Shown piece by piece: positions 9,214 through 18,372 of a stretch of DNA of 64,000 nucleotides. Source of the stretch: Sinomonas sp. P10A9 (GTDB taxonomy: Bacteria; Actinomycetota; Actinomycetes; Actinomycetales; Micrococcaceae). Below the pieces are notes generated by a model. It searched no databases. It worked only from the letters and a program-made list of their open reading frames with translations, and had not been told where the DNA came from. A program made the position numbers and the translations under genes. Position 1 is the first letter of the stretch. Every line of letters begins with the position of its first letter. Where the stretch lies: the NCBI RefSeq assembly GCF_041022165.1, contig NZ_CP163302.1:1612001-1676000 (forward strand). Direction: 5' to 3'.

Positions 9214-10263
9214 ATGGTCTTGATCTGGCACGGAGTGGACGAGATTCCCACGGATTTCGGGCCAACGGCCGTCACCATCGGCAACTTCGACGGCGTGCAC
9301 CGCGGCCACCAGCAGGTCCTCGCCACACTGAAGTCCACCGCGCGCCACAGCGGCAGCCGTTCCGTGGCCGTCACCTTCGACCCCCACCCTGCGCAGGTCC
9401 ACCGTCCCGATACCGCACCGGATCTCATCATGGGCATCGAGGACCGGTTGGCCGCCATCGCCGCCCACGGGGTCGACGCGATCCTCGTCCTCCACTACAC
9501 CCTCGCATTCGCCCAGCAGAGCGCCGAGGAGTTCGTGCGCGGGATCTTCGTCGACGCGCTGCGCGCCTCGCACGTGGTGGTGGGACACGATGTCCGCTTC
9601 GGACGCGGCAACTCCGGTGATCTCGCCACGATGGAGGAGCTCGGCGCGCGGTTCGGTTTCGAGGTCGTCGTCGTCGAGGAGTTCACGGAGCAGGCGTCGG
9701 CCGCAGAGGCACGCGCCGGGGCGTCGCTCGCCGACGGCGCAGCGCACTCCGCGCAGGACCTGGACGACGACGCCGAGCGGCGCCGCTGCTCGTCCACCTG
9801 GGTGCGGGAGGCTCTCGATGCGGGTGACGTCCGGACCGCCGCCGAGATCCTCGGGCGGACGCACATGATGCACGGCGAGGTGGTCCACGGCGCCGCTCGC
9901 GGCCGCGCCCTGGGTTTCCCGACCGCCAATCTGGCCCACGATTCGGTGGGCCACATCCCTGCCGATGGGATCTACGCGGGCTGGCTCGTCGACCAGTCCG
10001 GGACGCGCTGGCCAGCCGCGATCTCGGTCGGCTCGAACCCTACCTTCGCTGGGGTCGCACGGCAGGTCGAGGCGCACGTGATCGACCGGCCGGATGAGGC
10101 CCCCGAGGCTTTCGACCTGTACGGGCAGAGGGTCGCCGTCGAGTTCGTTGACCGCCTCCGCGGCATGGTCGCGTACCGCGGACCGGAGGCCCTCGTCGAC
10201 CAGATGAAGCTCGACGTCGATCAGGCCCGCCGAGTTCTGGCCGGGGTCGGCTCAGGGGCTTAA
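9214..10263 (+). CDS. ribF: Bifunctional riboflavin kinase / FAD synthetase
   Basis: A 349-residue enzyme that makes FMN and FAD from riboflavin. The N-terminal nucleotidyltransferase part has AVTIGNFDGVHRGHQQV, and GHDVRFGRGNSGD follows. The C-terminal flavokinase part has RGRALGFPTANL and the NPTF motif. Between them, after VVVVEEFTEQ, is a stretch of roughly 25-30 extra Ala/Asp/Glu-rich residues before the conserved SSTWVREAL, so the linker is longer than usual. The ATG at 9214 has GCGAGG upstream, and TAGTCT at 9174-9179 is a possible -10 box. It lies in the usual truB-ribF-rpsO neighbourhood. Confidence 0.94.
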   Translation: MVLIWHGVDEIPTDFGPTAVTIGNFDGVHRGHQQVLATLKSTARHSGSRSVAVTFDPHPAQVHRPDTAPDLIMGIEDRLAAIAAHGVDAILVLHYTLAFAQQSAEEFVRGIFVDALRASHVVVGHDVRFGRGNSGDLATMEELGARFGFEVVVVEEFTEQASAAEARAGASLADGAAHSAQDLDDDAERRRCSSTWVREALDAGDVRTAAEILGRTHMMHGEVVHGAARGRALGFPTANLAHDSVGHIPADGIYAGWLVDQSGTRWPAAISVGSNPTFAGVARQVEAHVIDRPDEAPEAFDLYGQRVAVEFVDRLRGMVAYRGPEALVDQMKLDVDQARRVLAGVGSGA

Positions 10264-10266
10264 ACT
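10261..10266 (+). promoter_or_regulatory. -10 box for leaderless membrane-protein gene
   Basis: TAAACT overlaps the ribF stop codon and ends 7 bases before the ATG at 10274. Confidence 0.5.
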
Positions 10267-10273
10267 TCGCGGC

Positions 10274-10888
10274 ATGAGTGACAACTCAGCCTCCAGCAGT
10301 CCCGCGAGCCGGACCTGGTTCCGGTGGGCGGCTTTCGCCATGATTGTGGGCGGCGCCGCCATGTTCGTCCTCCAGGCCGGGGTGCTCTTCGCCTCGAGCC
10401 AGTCAGGCTATTTCGCCGTCGTGGCCCCCGCGATCGGCGTCGCCCAGCTCCTCATCGCCTTCGGCTGTGTCGGTCTCTGGTCAGACCACGCGTTCGGCGG
10501 CGGCATCATCGCGCGGACCGGTCTCGCCCTCGCGATCCTCGGTCTCGTGTTCCTCGCCATCGGCAACATCCTGACGCCATTCGGCGACCTTGCAGTGTTC
10601 TACATGGTCGCCACCGTCGCGCTCCCCGTGGGATTCCTCCTCGCCGGTGTCGCGGCGCTTCGCGGACACGCCTGGCACGGCTGGGAGCGCTACATCCCGC
10701 TCGGGGTAGGCCTGCTGCCATTCGTCCTGCTGTTCGCCTACCTCGGCGGAAGCCGGCTCGGTGAATTCGCGGTGGGCGTCTGGGGGCTTGCGTTCGTGGT
10801 GCTCGGGTGGGCCGAGCTGCGAGAGCCGCCGCTTGAGCCGGTGCGCATCAGGGAACGCATTTCGACACGCAGGCACCGGAACCGATAG
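10274..10888 (+). CDS. Six-helix integral membrane protein
   Basis: A 204-residue protein with a polar N-terminal tail of about 16 residues, about six hydrophobic helices (roughly 17-37, 46-68, 77-100, 105-128, 138-157 and 162-182) and a basic C-terminal tail. No active-site motif was found. It starts 10 bases after ribF but has its own TAAACT box, so it may be expressed as a leaderless mRNA. Its stop codon lies inside the likely rpsO -10 box. The function is unknown. Confidence 0.75.
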   Translation: MSDNSASSSPASRTWFRWAAFAMIVGGAAMFVLQAGVLFASSQSGYFAVVAPAIGVAQLLIAFGCVGLWSDHAFGGGIIARTGLALAILGLVFLAIGNILTPFGDLAVFYMVATVALPVGFLLAGVAALRGHAWHGWERYIPLGVGLLPFVLLFAYLGGSRLGEFAVGVWGLAFVVLGWAELREPPLEPVRIRERISTRRHRNR

Positions 10889-11043
10889 AATCCTCTGTGG
10901 CCCTCGCTGCAGTCCGTGGCGGCCTGGGCCGCACCGGGCTCTCCTTCGGGCTGATTCGAACGGATCACTCCAGCGAAGACGTTCCGGTGTTCCCCGGGGA
11001 CGCGGTGTCCAGCGGGCCGCACGGCACGAAACGAGGAGTTCCA
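10886..11043 (+). promoter_or_regulatory. rpsO promoter and leader
   Basis: TAGAAT at 10886-10891 is a good -10 box overlapping the upstream stop. It would give a leader of about 145 bases. The leader holds a small stem (GCGGCC at 10919-10924 with GGCCGC at 10927-10932) and may be where S15 regulates its own synthesis, as is known for rpsO in other bacteria; that part is inference. Confidence 0.45.
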
Positions 11044-11313
11044 ATGGCTTTGGATCCCGCCGTCAAGCAGGAAATCATCAAGGAATACGCGACGAAGGAA
11101 GGCGACACCGGGTCTCCCGAGGTCCAGATCGCCGTCCTGACCAAGCGGATCAAGGACTTGACTGAGCACATGAAGCAGCACAAGCACGACTTCCACACCC
11201 AGCGCGGCCTGCTCGCGCTCGTGGGTCGCCGCAAGCGCATGCTCTCCTACCTGCACGACACGGATATCGCCCGCTACCGTTCGCTCATCGAGCGTCTCGG
11301 CCTGCGCCGATAG
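11044..11313 (+). CDS. rpsO: 30S ribosomal protein S15
   Basis: An 89-residue ribosomal protein, the normal length for S15, which binds the central domain of 16S rRNA. Key motifs are [26 protein letters not shown] and [11 protein letters not shown]. The ATG at 11044 is preceded by GAGGAG and gives the usual start [13 protein letters not shown] longer in-frame reading from GTG at 10897 would add 49 unrelated residues and is rejected. A strong terminator follows, before pnp. Confidence 0.97.
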   Translation: MALDPAVKQEIIKEYATKEGDTGSPEVQIAVLTKRIKDLTEHMKQHKHDFHTQRGLLALVGRRKRMLSYLHDTDIARYRSLIERLGLRR

Positions 11314-11319
11314 TCTGAT

Positions 11320-11360
11320 GGAGCGGCCCGTCCCTTCGCACGGAAGGCACGGGCCGCTCC
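11320..11360 (+). terminator. Terminator hairpin between rpsO and pnp
   Basis: A perfect 12-base-pair stem (11320-11331 with 11349-11360), arms GGAGCGGCCCGT and ACGGGCCGCTCC. It starts 7 bases after the rpsO stop and probably separates rpsO from pnp transcription, at least partly. Confidence 0.75.
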
Positions 11361-11365
11361 GCATC

Positions 11366-11485
11366 CGGGCCCCGCACTGTGCTGGGCCCGACAATTGAAA
11401 CACCACCCTTTAGGGGGCACCGGCAGCCTGCGGTCCTCGGTAGTGGCTCTTGAGGGCGCCCGCAGCGGCGGGCGTGCCAAGAGCC
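11366..11485 (+). promoter_or_regulatory. Structured pnp leader
   Basis: This part of the pnp leader has one small stem (CGGGCCC at 11366-11372 with GGGCCCG at 11384-11390). It also has a long interrupted stem: GGCTCTT 11445-11451 with AAGAGCC 11479-11485 encloses CGCCCGC 11457-11463 with GCGGGCG 11468-11474. In enterobacteria a pnp leader hairpin is cut by RNase III and is used for autoregulation. A similar role here is inference. Confidence 0.45.
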
Positions 11486-11544
11486 TCGATCGAAGACCGG
11501 GTTCCGGGAAGCCTCCACCAACACGGAAACGGAGGTGCTCTCCC

Positions 11545-13797
11545 ATGGAGGGTCCCGAGATCCAGTTCTCAGAGGCCGTTATCGACAACGGCCGATTCGG
11601 CCAGCGCGTCGTGCGCTTCGAGACGGGCCGTCTGGCCAAGCAGGCCGCCGGCGCTGCGATGGTCTACATCGACGACGACACTGCCCTGCTCTCGGCCACG
11701 ACGGCCGGCAAGTCCCCGCGTGAGGGATTCGACTTCTTCCCCCTGACCGTGGACGTCGAGGAGCGCATGTACGCCGCGGGCCGCATCCCCGGCTCGTTCT
11801 TCCGCCGCGAGGGCCGCCCCTCGACCGAGGCGATCCTCGCGTGCCGCCTCATGGACCGCCCGCTGCGCCCCGCGTTCGTCAAGGGCCTGCGCAACGAGGT
11901 CCAGGTCGTCGTGACCGTCCTCGCCGTCAACCCGGATGAGCTGTACGACGCCGTCGCGATCAACGCCGCGTCGATGTCCACCCAGCTCGGCGGACTCCCG
12001 TTCTCCGGCCCGATCGGCGGCGTGCGCGTTGCGCTCGTCCACGACGAGAACGGTGCCCAATGGGTCGCGTTCCCGAAGCACTCCCAGCTCGCCCACGCGA
12101 CCTTCTCGATGGTCGTAGCGGGCCGTATCGTGGCTGATGACATTGCCATCATGATGGTCGAGGCCGAGGCCACCGACCACGCGTGGACCCTCATCAAGGA
12201 CGAGGGCGCGACCGCCCCGACCGAGGAGGTCGTGGCTGAGGGCCTCGAGGCCGCCAAGCCGTTCATCCGCGCCCTCTGCGAGGCCCAGCAGGACCTCGCG
12301 GACCGTGCGGCGAAGCCCACCACGGAATTCCCGATCTTCCTCGACTACGAGGCAGATGCGTACGACGCCGTCGAGGCAGCCGCCGCCTCCAGGCTCGCCG
12401 AGGTCTTCCAGATCGCCGACAAGCAGGCGCGCGACGCGGCGTCGGACGCTCTCAAGGATGAGGTCACCTCCCAGCTCGCGGGCCAGTTCGAGGGCCGCGA
12501 GAAGGAGCTCTCCGCTGCGTTCCGTTCGGTGACCAAGAAGGTCGTGCGCCAGCGCATCCTCAAGGACCAGATCCGCATCGACGGCCGCGGACTGACGGAC
12601 ATCCGCCAGCTCACTGCCGAGGTCGAGGTGCTGCCGCGCGTCCACGGCTCCGCGATCTTCGAGCGGGGCGAGACCCAGATCATGGGCGTCACGACGCTGA
12701 ACATGCTCAAGATGGAGCAGCAGATCGACTCGCTCTCCCCGGTCACGCACAAGCGCTACATGCACAACTACAACTTCCCGCCGTACTCCACCGGTGAGAC
12801 TGGCCGCGTCGGTTCGCCGAAGCGCCGCGAGATCGGCCACGGCGCCCTCGCCGAGCGCGCCCTCGTGCCGGTGCTCCCGTCCCGCGAGGAGTTCCCGTAC
12901 GCGATCCGCCAGGTGTCCGAGGCCCTCGGCTCCAACGGCTCGACGTCGATGGGCTCCGTGTGCGCCTCGACCCTGTCGATGCTCAACGCCGGTGTGCCGC
13001 TCAAGGCACCGGTGGCCGGCATCGCGATGGGCCTCGTCTCCGACGAGGTCGACGGTCAGACCCGCTACGCGGCCCTGACGGACATCCTCGGTGCCGAGGA
13101 CGCGTTCGGCGACATGGACTTCAAGGTGGCCGGCACCTCCGAGTTCGTTACCGCGATCCAGCTCGACACGAAGCTCGACGGCATCCCGGCATCGGTCCTC
13201 GCCGCCGCGCTCAAGCAGGCCCGTGAGGCCCGCCTGCACATCCTCTCCGTGATCAACGCCGCGATCGATCGCCCGGACGAGCTCTCCGAGTACGCCCCGC
13301 GCATCATCGCGATCAAGATCCCCGTGGACAAGATCGGCGAGGTCATCGGCCCCAAGGGCAAGATGATCAACCAGATCCAGGAGGACACGGGAGCCGACAT
13401 CTCGATCGAGGACGACGGCACCGTGCTCATCGGCGCGACCGACGGCTCCTCGGCCGAGGCGGCCCGGGCGGCGGTCAATGCGATCGCGAACCCGCAGCTG
13501 CCTGAGGTCGGCGAGCGCTACCTCGGCACCGTCGTGAAGCTCACGACCTTCGGCGCCTTCGTGTCGCTCACCCCGGGCAAGGACGGCCTGCTGCACATCT
13601 CCGAGCTGCGCAAGCTCGCGGGCGGCAAGCGCGTGGACAACGTCGAGGACGTCGTCTCCGTGGGCCAGAAGGTCCAGGTCGAGATCACGAAGATCGACGA
13701 TCGCGGCAAGCTCTCGCTTGCTCCGGTCGTGGCCGAGGACGAGGCCACGTCGGCCGCCGAGCCGGCCGAGCCGGCGACCGAATCGGCTGACGCGTAG
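11545..13797 (+). CDS. pnp: Polyribonucleotide nucleotidyltransferase (PNPase)
   Basis: A 750-residue 3'-5' exoribonuclease that uses phosphate to degrade RNA. Two RNase PH domains flank an all-alpha linker. The second has the RNA-binding and catalytic core ([21 protein letters not shown] region, and [18 protein letters not shown]). A KH domain with [17 protein letters not shown] starts near residue 587 and an S1 domain near 657. The ATG at 11545 has GGAGGTG at 11531-11537, and [16 protein letters not shown] is the usual actinobacterial start. An M16 peptidase follows after 4 bases, as in many actinobacteria. Confidence 0.97.
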   Translation: MEGPEIQFSEAVIDNGRFGQRVVRFETGRLAKQAAGAAMVYIDDDTALLSATTAGKSPREGFDFFPLTVDVEERMYAAGRIPGSFFRREGRPSTEAILACRLMDRPLRPAFVKGLRNEVQVVVTVLAVNPDELYDAVAINAASMSTQLGGLPFSGPIGGVRVALVHDENGAQWVAFPKHSQLAHATFSMVVAGRIVADDIAIMMVEAEATDHAWTLIKDEGATAPTEEVVAEGLEAAKPFIRALCEAQQDLADRAAKPTTEFPIFLDYEADAYDAVEAAAASRLAEVFQIADKQARDAASDALKDEVTSQLAGQFEGREKELSAAFRSVTKKVVRQRILKDQIRIDGRGLTDIRQLTAEVEVLPRVHGSAIFERGETQIMGVTTLNMLKMEQQIDSLSPVTHKRYMHNYNFPPYSTGETGRVGSPKRREIGHGALAERALVPVLPSREEFPYAIRQVSEALGSNGSTSMGSVCASTLSMLNAGVPLKAPVAGIAMGLVSDEVDGQTRYAALTDILGAEDAFGDMDFKVAGTSEFVTAIQLDTKLDGIPASVLAAALKQAREARLHILSVINAAIDRPDELSEYAPRIIAIKIPVDKIGEVIGPKGKMINQIQEDTGADISIEDDGTVLIGATDGSSAEAARAAVNAIANPQLPEVGERYLGTVVKLTTFGAFVSLTPGKDGLLHISELRKLAGGKRVDNVEDVVSVGQKVQVEITKIDDRGKLSLAPVVAEDEATSAAEPAEPATESADA

Positions 13798-13801
13798 CCG
13801 C

Positions 13802-15163
13802 ATGCCCATAGTCGAATTGCCGCTGACCTCAGGCCAGCTCGTGGACGGCGCCCCGGCGTCCACCACGATCTTCGGGAAGGAGGGCGGCGCCGTCGTGCGC
13901 CGTTCCATCCTCCCCGGGGGCGTGCGCGTCCTCACGGAGGCCATGCCCGGCCAGAGGTCGGCGTCGATCGGCTTCTGGGTCGGTGTGGGATCCCGTGACG
14001 AGGCCGCAGGCCAGCATGGGTCAACACACTTCCTCGAGCATCTGCTCTTCAAGGGAACCCAGCGTCGTACTGCCCTCGAGATCGCCTCGGCGTTCGACGA
14101 GGTGGGCGGCGAGTCGAACGCCGCGACGGCCAAGGAGAGCACGTGCTACTACGCACGCGTGCTCGACACGGACCTGCCGATGGCTATCGACGTCATCGCG
14201 GACATGATCACGTCCGCGGTCCTCGACTCCGAGGAGCTCGAGCAGGAGCGCGACGTCATCCTCGAGGAGATCGCCATGGACGGCGACGACCCGACGGACG
14301 TCGCCCATGAGCATTTTGTCGCCGCCGTCCTCGGTGAGCACCCGCTCGGGCGCCCCATCGGCGGCACGCCCGAGGCGATCAAGGCCGTCCCGCGCGAGTC
14401 GGTATGGGACCACTACCGCCGCTACTACCGCCCGGATGAGCTCGTGATCACCGTCGCGGGCGGTCTCGAGCACGACGTCGTGTGCTCGCTCGTGCTCGAC
14501 GCGCTGCGGACCGCGGGCTGGACCCTCGCCGAGGGTGCGGCCCCCGTGGCGCGGCGCACGACGTCGCCCGCGGCCATCACGGGCAAGCCCGGACTGAGCG
14601 TGGTCAGGCGGCAGGTCGAGCAGGCGAATGTGATCATGGGCTGCCCGTCGATCACGGCCACCGACTCGCGCCGGTACGTCATGAGTGTGCTCAACGCGGT
14701 GCTCGGCGGCGGCATGTCGTCGCGACTGTTCCAGGAGATCCGCGAGAAGCGCGGCCTCGTGTACTCGACGTACTCGTTCGCCTCGGCCTACGCGGACGCC
14801 GGATACTTCGGGATCTACGGGGGCTGCTCACCCGCGAAGGTACCGCAGGTCCTCGCACTCATGGCGGCCGAGCTCGAGAAGCTCGCCGAGCACGGCATCA
14901 CCGACGACGAACTGCGGAAGGCCGTGGGCCAGCTATCCGGCGGGATCGTCCTCGCCCTCGAGGACACCGGTTCGCGCATGTCCCGCCTCGGTCGCGCCGA
15001 GCTCGTCTCGGGTGAGTTCCAGGACATCGAGGAGACGCTCGCCCAGATCGCGGCCGTCTCCGCGCACGACGTCCAGGAACTCGCACGGGTCCTCGCCGCC
15101 GCGCCGCGCACCACCACGGTGGTTGGCCCGTTCGACGAGACGGAGACCTTCGGCCTCGCCTGA
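13802..15163 (+). CDS. M16 family zinc metallopeptidase
   Basis: A 453-residue peptidase of the M16 (pitrilysin/processing peptidase) family. The zinc motif HFLEH (the inverted HxxEH) lies near residue 80, with the downstream Glu region EEIAMDGDD, and a second inactive M16 domain contains GGMSSRLFQEIREKRGLVY. It starts 4 bases after pnp, which is the usual place for this gene in actinobacteria. Its natural substrate is unknown. The stop codon at 15161 is the first three bases of the repeat array described for 15161-15308. Confidence 0.92.
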   Translation: MPIVELPLTSGQLVDGAPASTTIFGKEGGAVVRRSILPGGVRVLTEAMPGQRSASIGFWVGVGSRDEAAGQHGSTHFLEHLLFKGTQRRTALEIASAFDEVGGESNAATAKESTCYYARVLDTDLPMAIDVIADMITSAVLDSEELEQERDVILEEIAMDGDDPTDVAHEHFVAAVLGEHPLGRPIGGTPEAIKAVPRESVWDHYRRYYRPDELVITVAGGLEHDVVCSLVLDALRTAGWTLAEGAAPVARRTTSPAAITGKPGLSVVRRQVEQANVIMGCPSITATDSRRYVMSVLNAVLGGGMSSRLFQEIREKRGLVYSTYSFASAYADAGYFGIYGGCSPAKVPQVLALMAAELEKLAEHGITDDELRKAVGQLSGGIVLALEDTGSRMSRLGRAELVSGEFQDIEETLAQIAAVSAHDVQELARVLAAAPRTTTVVGPFDETETFGLA

Positions 15164-15308
15164 GACCTGACCCCGCATCGTTGAGACCTGACCCCGCATC
15201 TGGATCTTCCGATGCGGGGTCAGGTCTCACGTTTGTGGGGTCGGGTTTGACGTTTGTGGGGTCAAGTCTCTTCTTCGTGGGGTCGGGTTTGATGTTTGCG
15301 GGGTCACG
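15161..15308. repeat. Seven-unit 21-bp repeat array with 19-bp inverted hairpin
   Basis: The core GGGGTC (or its complement) recurs at exact 21-base spacing. Two units are in one orientation (TGAGACCTGACCCCGCATC at 15161-15179 and 15182-15200). Five follow in the other, with cores at 15216, 15237, 15258, 15279 and 15300. The second and third units form a perfect 19-base-pair hairpin (15182-15200 with 15211-15229, 10-base loop). The array fills the gap between two convergent genes, and the upstream stop codon lies inside it. It probably works as a two-way terminator, but its origin is unknown. Confidence 0.85.
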
Positions 15309-16154
15309 TCAGGCGAGGATGTCCTTCGTGGTGAACCTGCCGTAGGCGAGGGCCCCGAAGAAGGTGACGTAGCCGAGCTGGAGCCAGGCGTTCTGCCCGA
15401 AGGAATCCCACGAGATCGGGTCGCGCAGGAAGTCCGCAATCCCGAGCCAGTGGTCCGTGAAGAGCCATGGATGCAGCCAGTCGAGCTGGTCGAGCGCACC
15501 GAGGATCTGCGAGACCACAGCGAGCACGGCGGTCGCGGCCATGGCTCCGACCGGCACACCCGTGAGCGTCGAGGCGAACAAGCCGATCGCAGCGAGGCCC
15601 AGCAGCGAGACGGTCACGTAGGCTGCCATGAGCAGGAGCCGGACCAGCGATTCGCCGGGCCCGATCTGCGCCCCCGACAAGAGCGTGGCCTGTCCGAGCG
15701 GGAACAGCACGACGCCCACAAGAACCCCTCCCAGCACGACGGCGAGTCCCGCCGCCGCGCAGAACACGGCGGAGCTGAGGTACTTCACCACGAGCAGCCT
15801 GATGCGCCCGACAGGAGCAACGAGCAGATAGCGCAGGGTTCCCAGGCCCGACTCGCCCGCGATCGTATCCCCTGCGACGACGCTGACGGTCAGCGGCAGG
15901 AAGAGGGGGGTGCACACGACCAGCCCCACGACTCCGGCGAAGAGCCCGTTGTTGGTGATCTGGTCCAGGAACACGGGTCCCCGCCCGCTCGGGGGCCGTC
16001 CAGGGGCGAAGCGAACGGCGAGCCCGATGACCACGGGCACGGCGGCGAGGGCCGCAAGCATCGTCCACGTCCGCCAGCGCCCGAACAGGACGAGCAGCTC
16101 GGAGGCGAGCAGCCTTGCGGTGTGCGAGCCGCGGGCGGTGTCAGCCTCCGACAT
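15309..16154 (-). CDS. ABC-2 type transporter permease
   Basis: A 281-residue membrane protein with about six hydrophobic segments, including one near the N-terminus after WRTWTMLAALAAVPVVIG. It fits ABC-2 type permeases, which pair with the ATPase coded just upstream. The two genes overlap by 14 bases, so they are one operon. The motif AGDTIAGESGLGTLRYLLVAP before the central helices is typical of this permease class. The substrate is unknown. The gene ends against the 21-bp repeat array. Confidence 0.85.
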   Translation of the reverse strand: MSEADTARGSHTARLLASELLVLFGRWRTWTMLAALAAVPVVIGLAVRFAPGRPPSGRGPVFLDQITNNGLFAGVVGLVVCTPLFLPLTVSVVAGDTIAGESGLGTLRYLLVAPVGRIRLLVVKYLSSAVFCAAAGLAVVLGGVLVGVVLFPLGQATLLSGAQIGPGESLVRLLLMAAYVTVSLLGLAAIGLFASTLTGVPVGAMAATAVLAVVSQILGALDQLDWLHPWLFTDHWLGIADFLRDPISWDSFGQNAWLQLGYVTFFGALAYGRFTTKDILA

Positions 16155-17139
16155 CGAATCCCTCTCCCGTGAGCTCGACGAACCGTTCCTCCAGAGTCGT
16201 GGCCTCCGCTCTGAACCCGCGTACGCGTACGCCGGCGGCGACGAGCGCCGCGACGACTGCCTCGGGGGCAGCAGGGGCAGCGGCCGGCGAGGAAGCGCCG
16301 TCGGCCGCCTCTGCGGCGGGAAGCCCGACCACGGTTCCGGGCCCAGCGGGCTCGATCTCGAGCCCGAGCCCGCGCAGCACCTCGGCTGCCTCAGATGTAT
16401 CCGGGGTGAGGACCTCTAGCCGGGGCCGTGCGGCGCCACGGAGCTCGTCCAGCGTGCCCTGAGCCATGAGACGCCCCGAGCGCAGCACCGCAGCGTGCGA
16501 GCAGATCTGCTCGACCTCGGCGAGGAGGTGGCTCGAGATGAAGACGGTGGTGCCGTCGTCGGCGAGGGAACGGATGAGGCTTCGGACCTCGCGCGTGCCC
16601 TGCGGGTCGAGGCCGTTCGTCGGTTCGTCGAGGACGAGGAGGGAGCGCGGTGACAGGAGCGCCGCCGCGAGACCCAGTCGCTGCTTCATGCCCAACGAGT
16701 AGGCGTGCACCTTCTTGCCGGCCGCGTGGGAGAGGCCGACCCGCTCGAGCGCTGACCCCACGCGGGCGCGTCGGGTGCGGGCTGGGGCAAGGGGATCCGC
16801 AGTGTCGAGACGGGCGAGGTTCGCCGTGCCGCTCAGGAACGGGTAGAACGCCGGCCCCTCGACGAGAGCCCCCACCCGCGGAAGGACACCGCGCGCCGCG
16901 CGCGGCATAGGCAACCCGAGGACCTCGGCCTGCCCGGCAGTCGGGGACACGAGGCCGAGCAGCATCCGGATCGTGGTGGTCTTGCCTGAGCCGTTCGGCC
17001 CGAGGAACCCGAACACCGACCCTCTCGGCACCGTCAGGCTCAGGTCGTCGACGGCGGCGTGAGCGCCGAACCGCTTCGTGAGACCGTGCGTCCGGATCGC
17101 CGCAGCGCCCTCGCCGTCACCCACGACGCTGTCATCCAT
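16141..17139 (-). CDS. ABC transporter ATP-binding protein
   Basis: A 332-residue ATPase that powers the neighbouring ABC-2 permease. The Walker A motif is GPNGSGKTT, the signature is YSLGMKQRLG, Walker B is LLVLDEPTNGLDP and the switch His is in ISSHLL. The C-terminal 100 residues form the extra domain common in this exporter subgroup, interrupted by an Ala-rich stretch (AAEAADGASSPAAAPAAPEA). The gene starts 30 bases downstream of the LolA-like gene stop, so all three may be one leftward operon. Confidence 0.92.
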   Translation of the reverse strand: MDDSVVGDGEGAAAIRTHGLTKRFGAHAAVDDLSLTVPRGSVFGFLGPNGSGKTTTIRMLLGLVSPTAGQAEVLGLPMPRAARGVLPRVGALVEGPAFYPFLSGTANLARLDTADPLAPARTRRARVGSALERVGLSHAAGKKVHAYSLGMKQRLGLAAALLSPRSLLVLDEPTNGLDPQGTREVRSLIRSLADDGTTVFISSHLLAEVEQICSHAAVLRSGRLMAQGTLDELRGAARPRLEVLTPDTSEAAEVLRGLGLEIEPAGPGTVVGLPAAEAADGASSPAAAPAAPEAVVAALVAAGVRVRGFRAEATTLEERFVELTGEGFDVGG

Positions 17140-17169
17140 GACGCCGCTCTCGGCGGCCCGCAGTCGCCG

Positions 17170-18276
17170 TCACTTCGCAGTGGTGCCCGAGGCCTTGGCC
17201 TCGAGCGTCGACGCTGGGACCGCCCCGGCGAGGACCCGACCGTCGTCCGCGAGGAAGACGGTGAACAGCGACGACGAGATCACCCGTCCGCCGGCGGCGG
17301 GGGTGGACAGCTGCTTCACGAGGGGCTGATCGGTGAAGCCCGCCGGAACCTTGTCCTTCGGGATCACGACGACGGCGTCCCACCCCTGAGGCGTGCCGGC
17401 GGCCGGCTTCTGCGACGGGTCCTTTTGCGGGTGGTCCTTCTGCGCCTGACTCGCCGCACCCGGCGACGCGGGCAGCTGCTGTTCAGTGATCTTCGCGCCA
17501 GGCGGCGGACTGAACGCGAACACCGAAGCGTCCGGCGCCTTGAGGTCCAGCTGGGTGTAAGCGGCATTGAATGCGGGCGCTTGCTGGCCCTTGGCGAAGA
17601 CGTCGACGGCCAAGGGGAGACCGGTCTGGGCCTCGACGGCGATCTTCACCCGGGCAATGAGCGTTCCGGAGGCCTTGGGCGTCAGGACGAGGGTGTAGGA
17701 GCTGTGCCCCGCCACCGCCGTCGGTGCGCCGAGCGAGACGTCGGTGCTCGCATCCGCTGCGGCGAGGAACCGCTGGGCGAGCTTCTCAGGGGTCATCGCC
17801 AGCGTGCCCGGCGCGGTCTCGGCCGATCCGGCCGGGAGAGTCACGTGGGTCACGGTGTTCGCCGCGGAATCATAGGTCCAGGCGTCCGAGCCGTTGCGGA
17901 TGGCATCGCGCTCGGCGAGCTGGTCCATGACCTGGACGCGGATCCTGGCAGGCCCGTCGGCATAGACCTTCGCGGTGTGCGGCACCGTGAGGAGCTCGAG
18001 GAGCGCGGCTTCGGAGCCGAGGGTCGAGCTGCCTTTCGCTGCGCCGAGCGCCTGACCTGGGATCGCCGGCAGGCCGAGGTCGGCGGTCTCCTCGAGCGTT
18101 CCGGAGAACTGCCGGGCGCTGTGGCCCGCGGCGAGGGCAAGAACCTGCGCGGGGGTGGCAGGAGGCGGCGGGGACACCGCGGTCGCCCCTGATGCGAGCA
18201 GCCCGATGGCCACGACGGCCGGGACCGCGGCGGCCGGGATCCAACGGACCCAACGGCGGTTCACAGTGACCTGCAT
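17170..18276 (-). CDS. LolA/RseB-like exported protein
   Basis: A 368-residue protein with an N-terminal signal or anchor segment (WIPAAAVPAVVAIGLLASGA). The body resembles the LolA/RseB fold that binds lipids or lipoproteins: repeated strands with DAWTYDSAANTVTHVTLP and GTLIARVKIAVEAQTGLPLAVDVFAKG. Since the organism has no classical outer membrane, the LolA name says only what the fold is. It has GGGAGG in front of its ATG and lies upstream of the ABC pair, which could mean a shared envelope role. The precise function is unknown. Confidence 0.7.
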   Translation of the reverse strand: MQVTVNRRWVRWIPAAAVPAVVAIGLLASGATAVSPPPPATPAQVLALAAGHSARQFSGTLEETADLGLPAIPGQALGAAKGSSTLGSEAALLELLTVPHTAKVYADGPARIRVQVMDQLAERDAIRNGSDAWTYDSAANTVTHVTLPAGSAETAPGTLAMTPEKLAQRFLAAADASTDVSLGAPTAVAGHSSYTLVLTPKASGTLIARVKIAVEAQTGLPLAVDVFAKGQQAPAFNAAYTQLDLKAPDASVFAFSPPPGAKITEQQLPASPGAASQAQKDHPQKDPSQKPAAGTPQGWDAVVVIPKDKVPAGFTDQPLVKQLSTPAAGGRVISSSLFTVFLADDGRVLAGAVPASTLEAKASGTTAK

Positions 18277-18372
18277 GACGACCTCCCCGATGACTCTGCT
18301 CCAACGCTACGCCGCCTGCACGCACGTGTCGTCATCCTCGAGAGGGATCTGACGTCGGTGCCGTCTGGCCCG

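Noticed and set aside
10897..11043. A 49-residue N-terminal extension of S15 from GTG at 10897, 5 bases after TAGAAT
   Set aside because: S15 is highly conserved in length and starts at 11044 with a good ribosome binding site. The open frame upstream is common in high-GC DNA.
11569..14142. 857-codon open frame on the reverse strand
   Set aside because: It is a shadow of pnp and the M16 peptidase gene, with no recognisable domain.
15161..15308. CRISPR array
   Set aside because: The units are 21 bases without unique spacers, they change orientation and no cas gene is near.
18277..18372. A cofactor riboswitch (Moco RNA motif) near the moa genes
   Set aside because: The gaps before moaA and the oxidoreductase are too short and both promoters are leaderless, so no room for a riboswitch was found.
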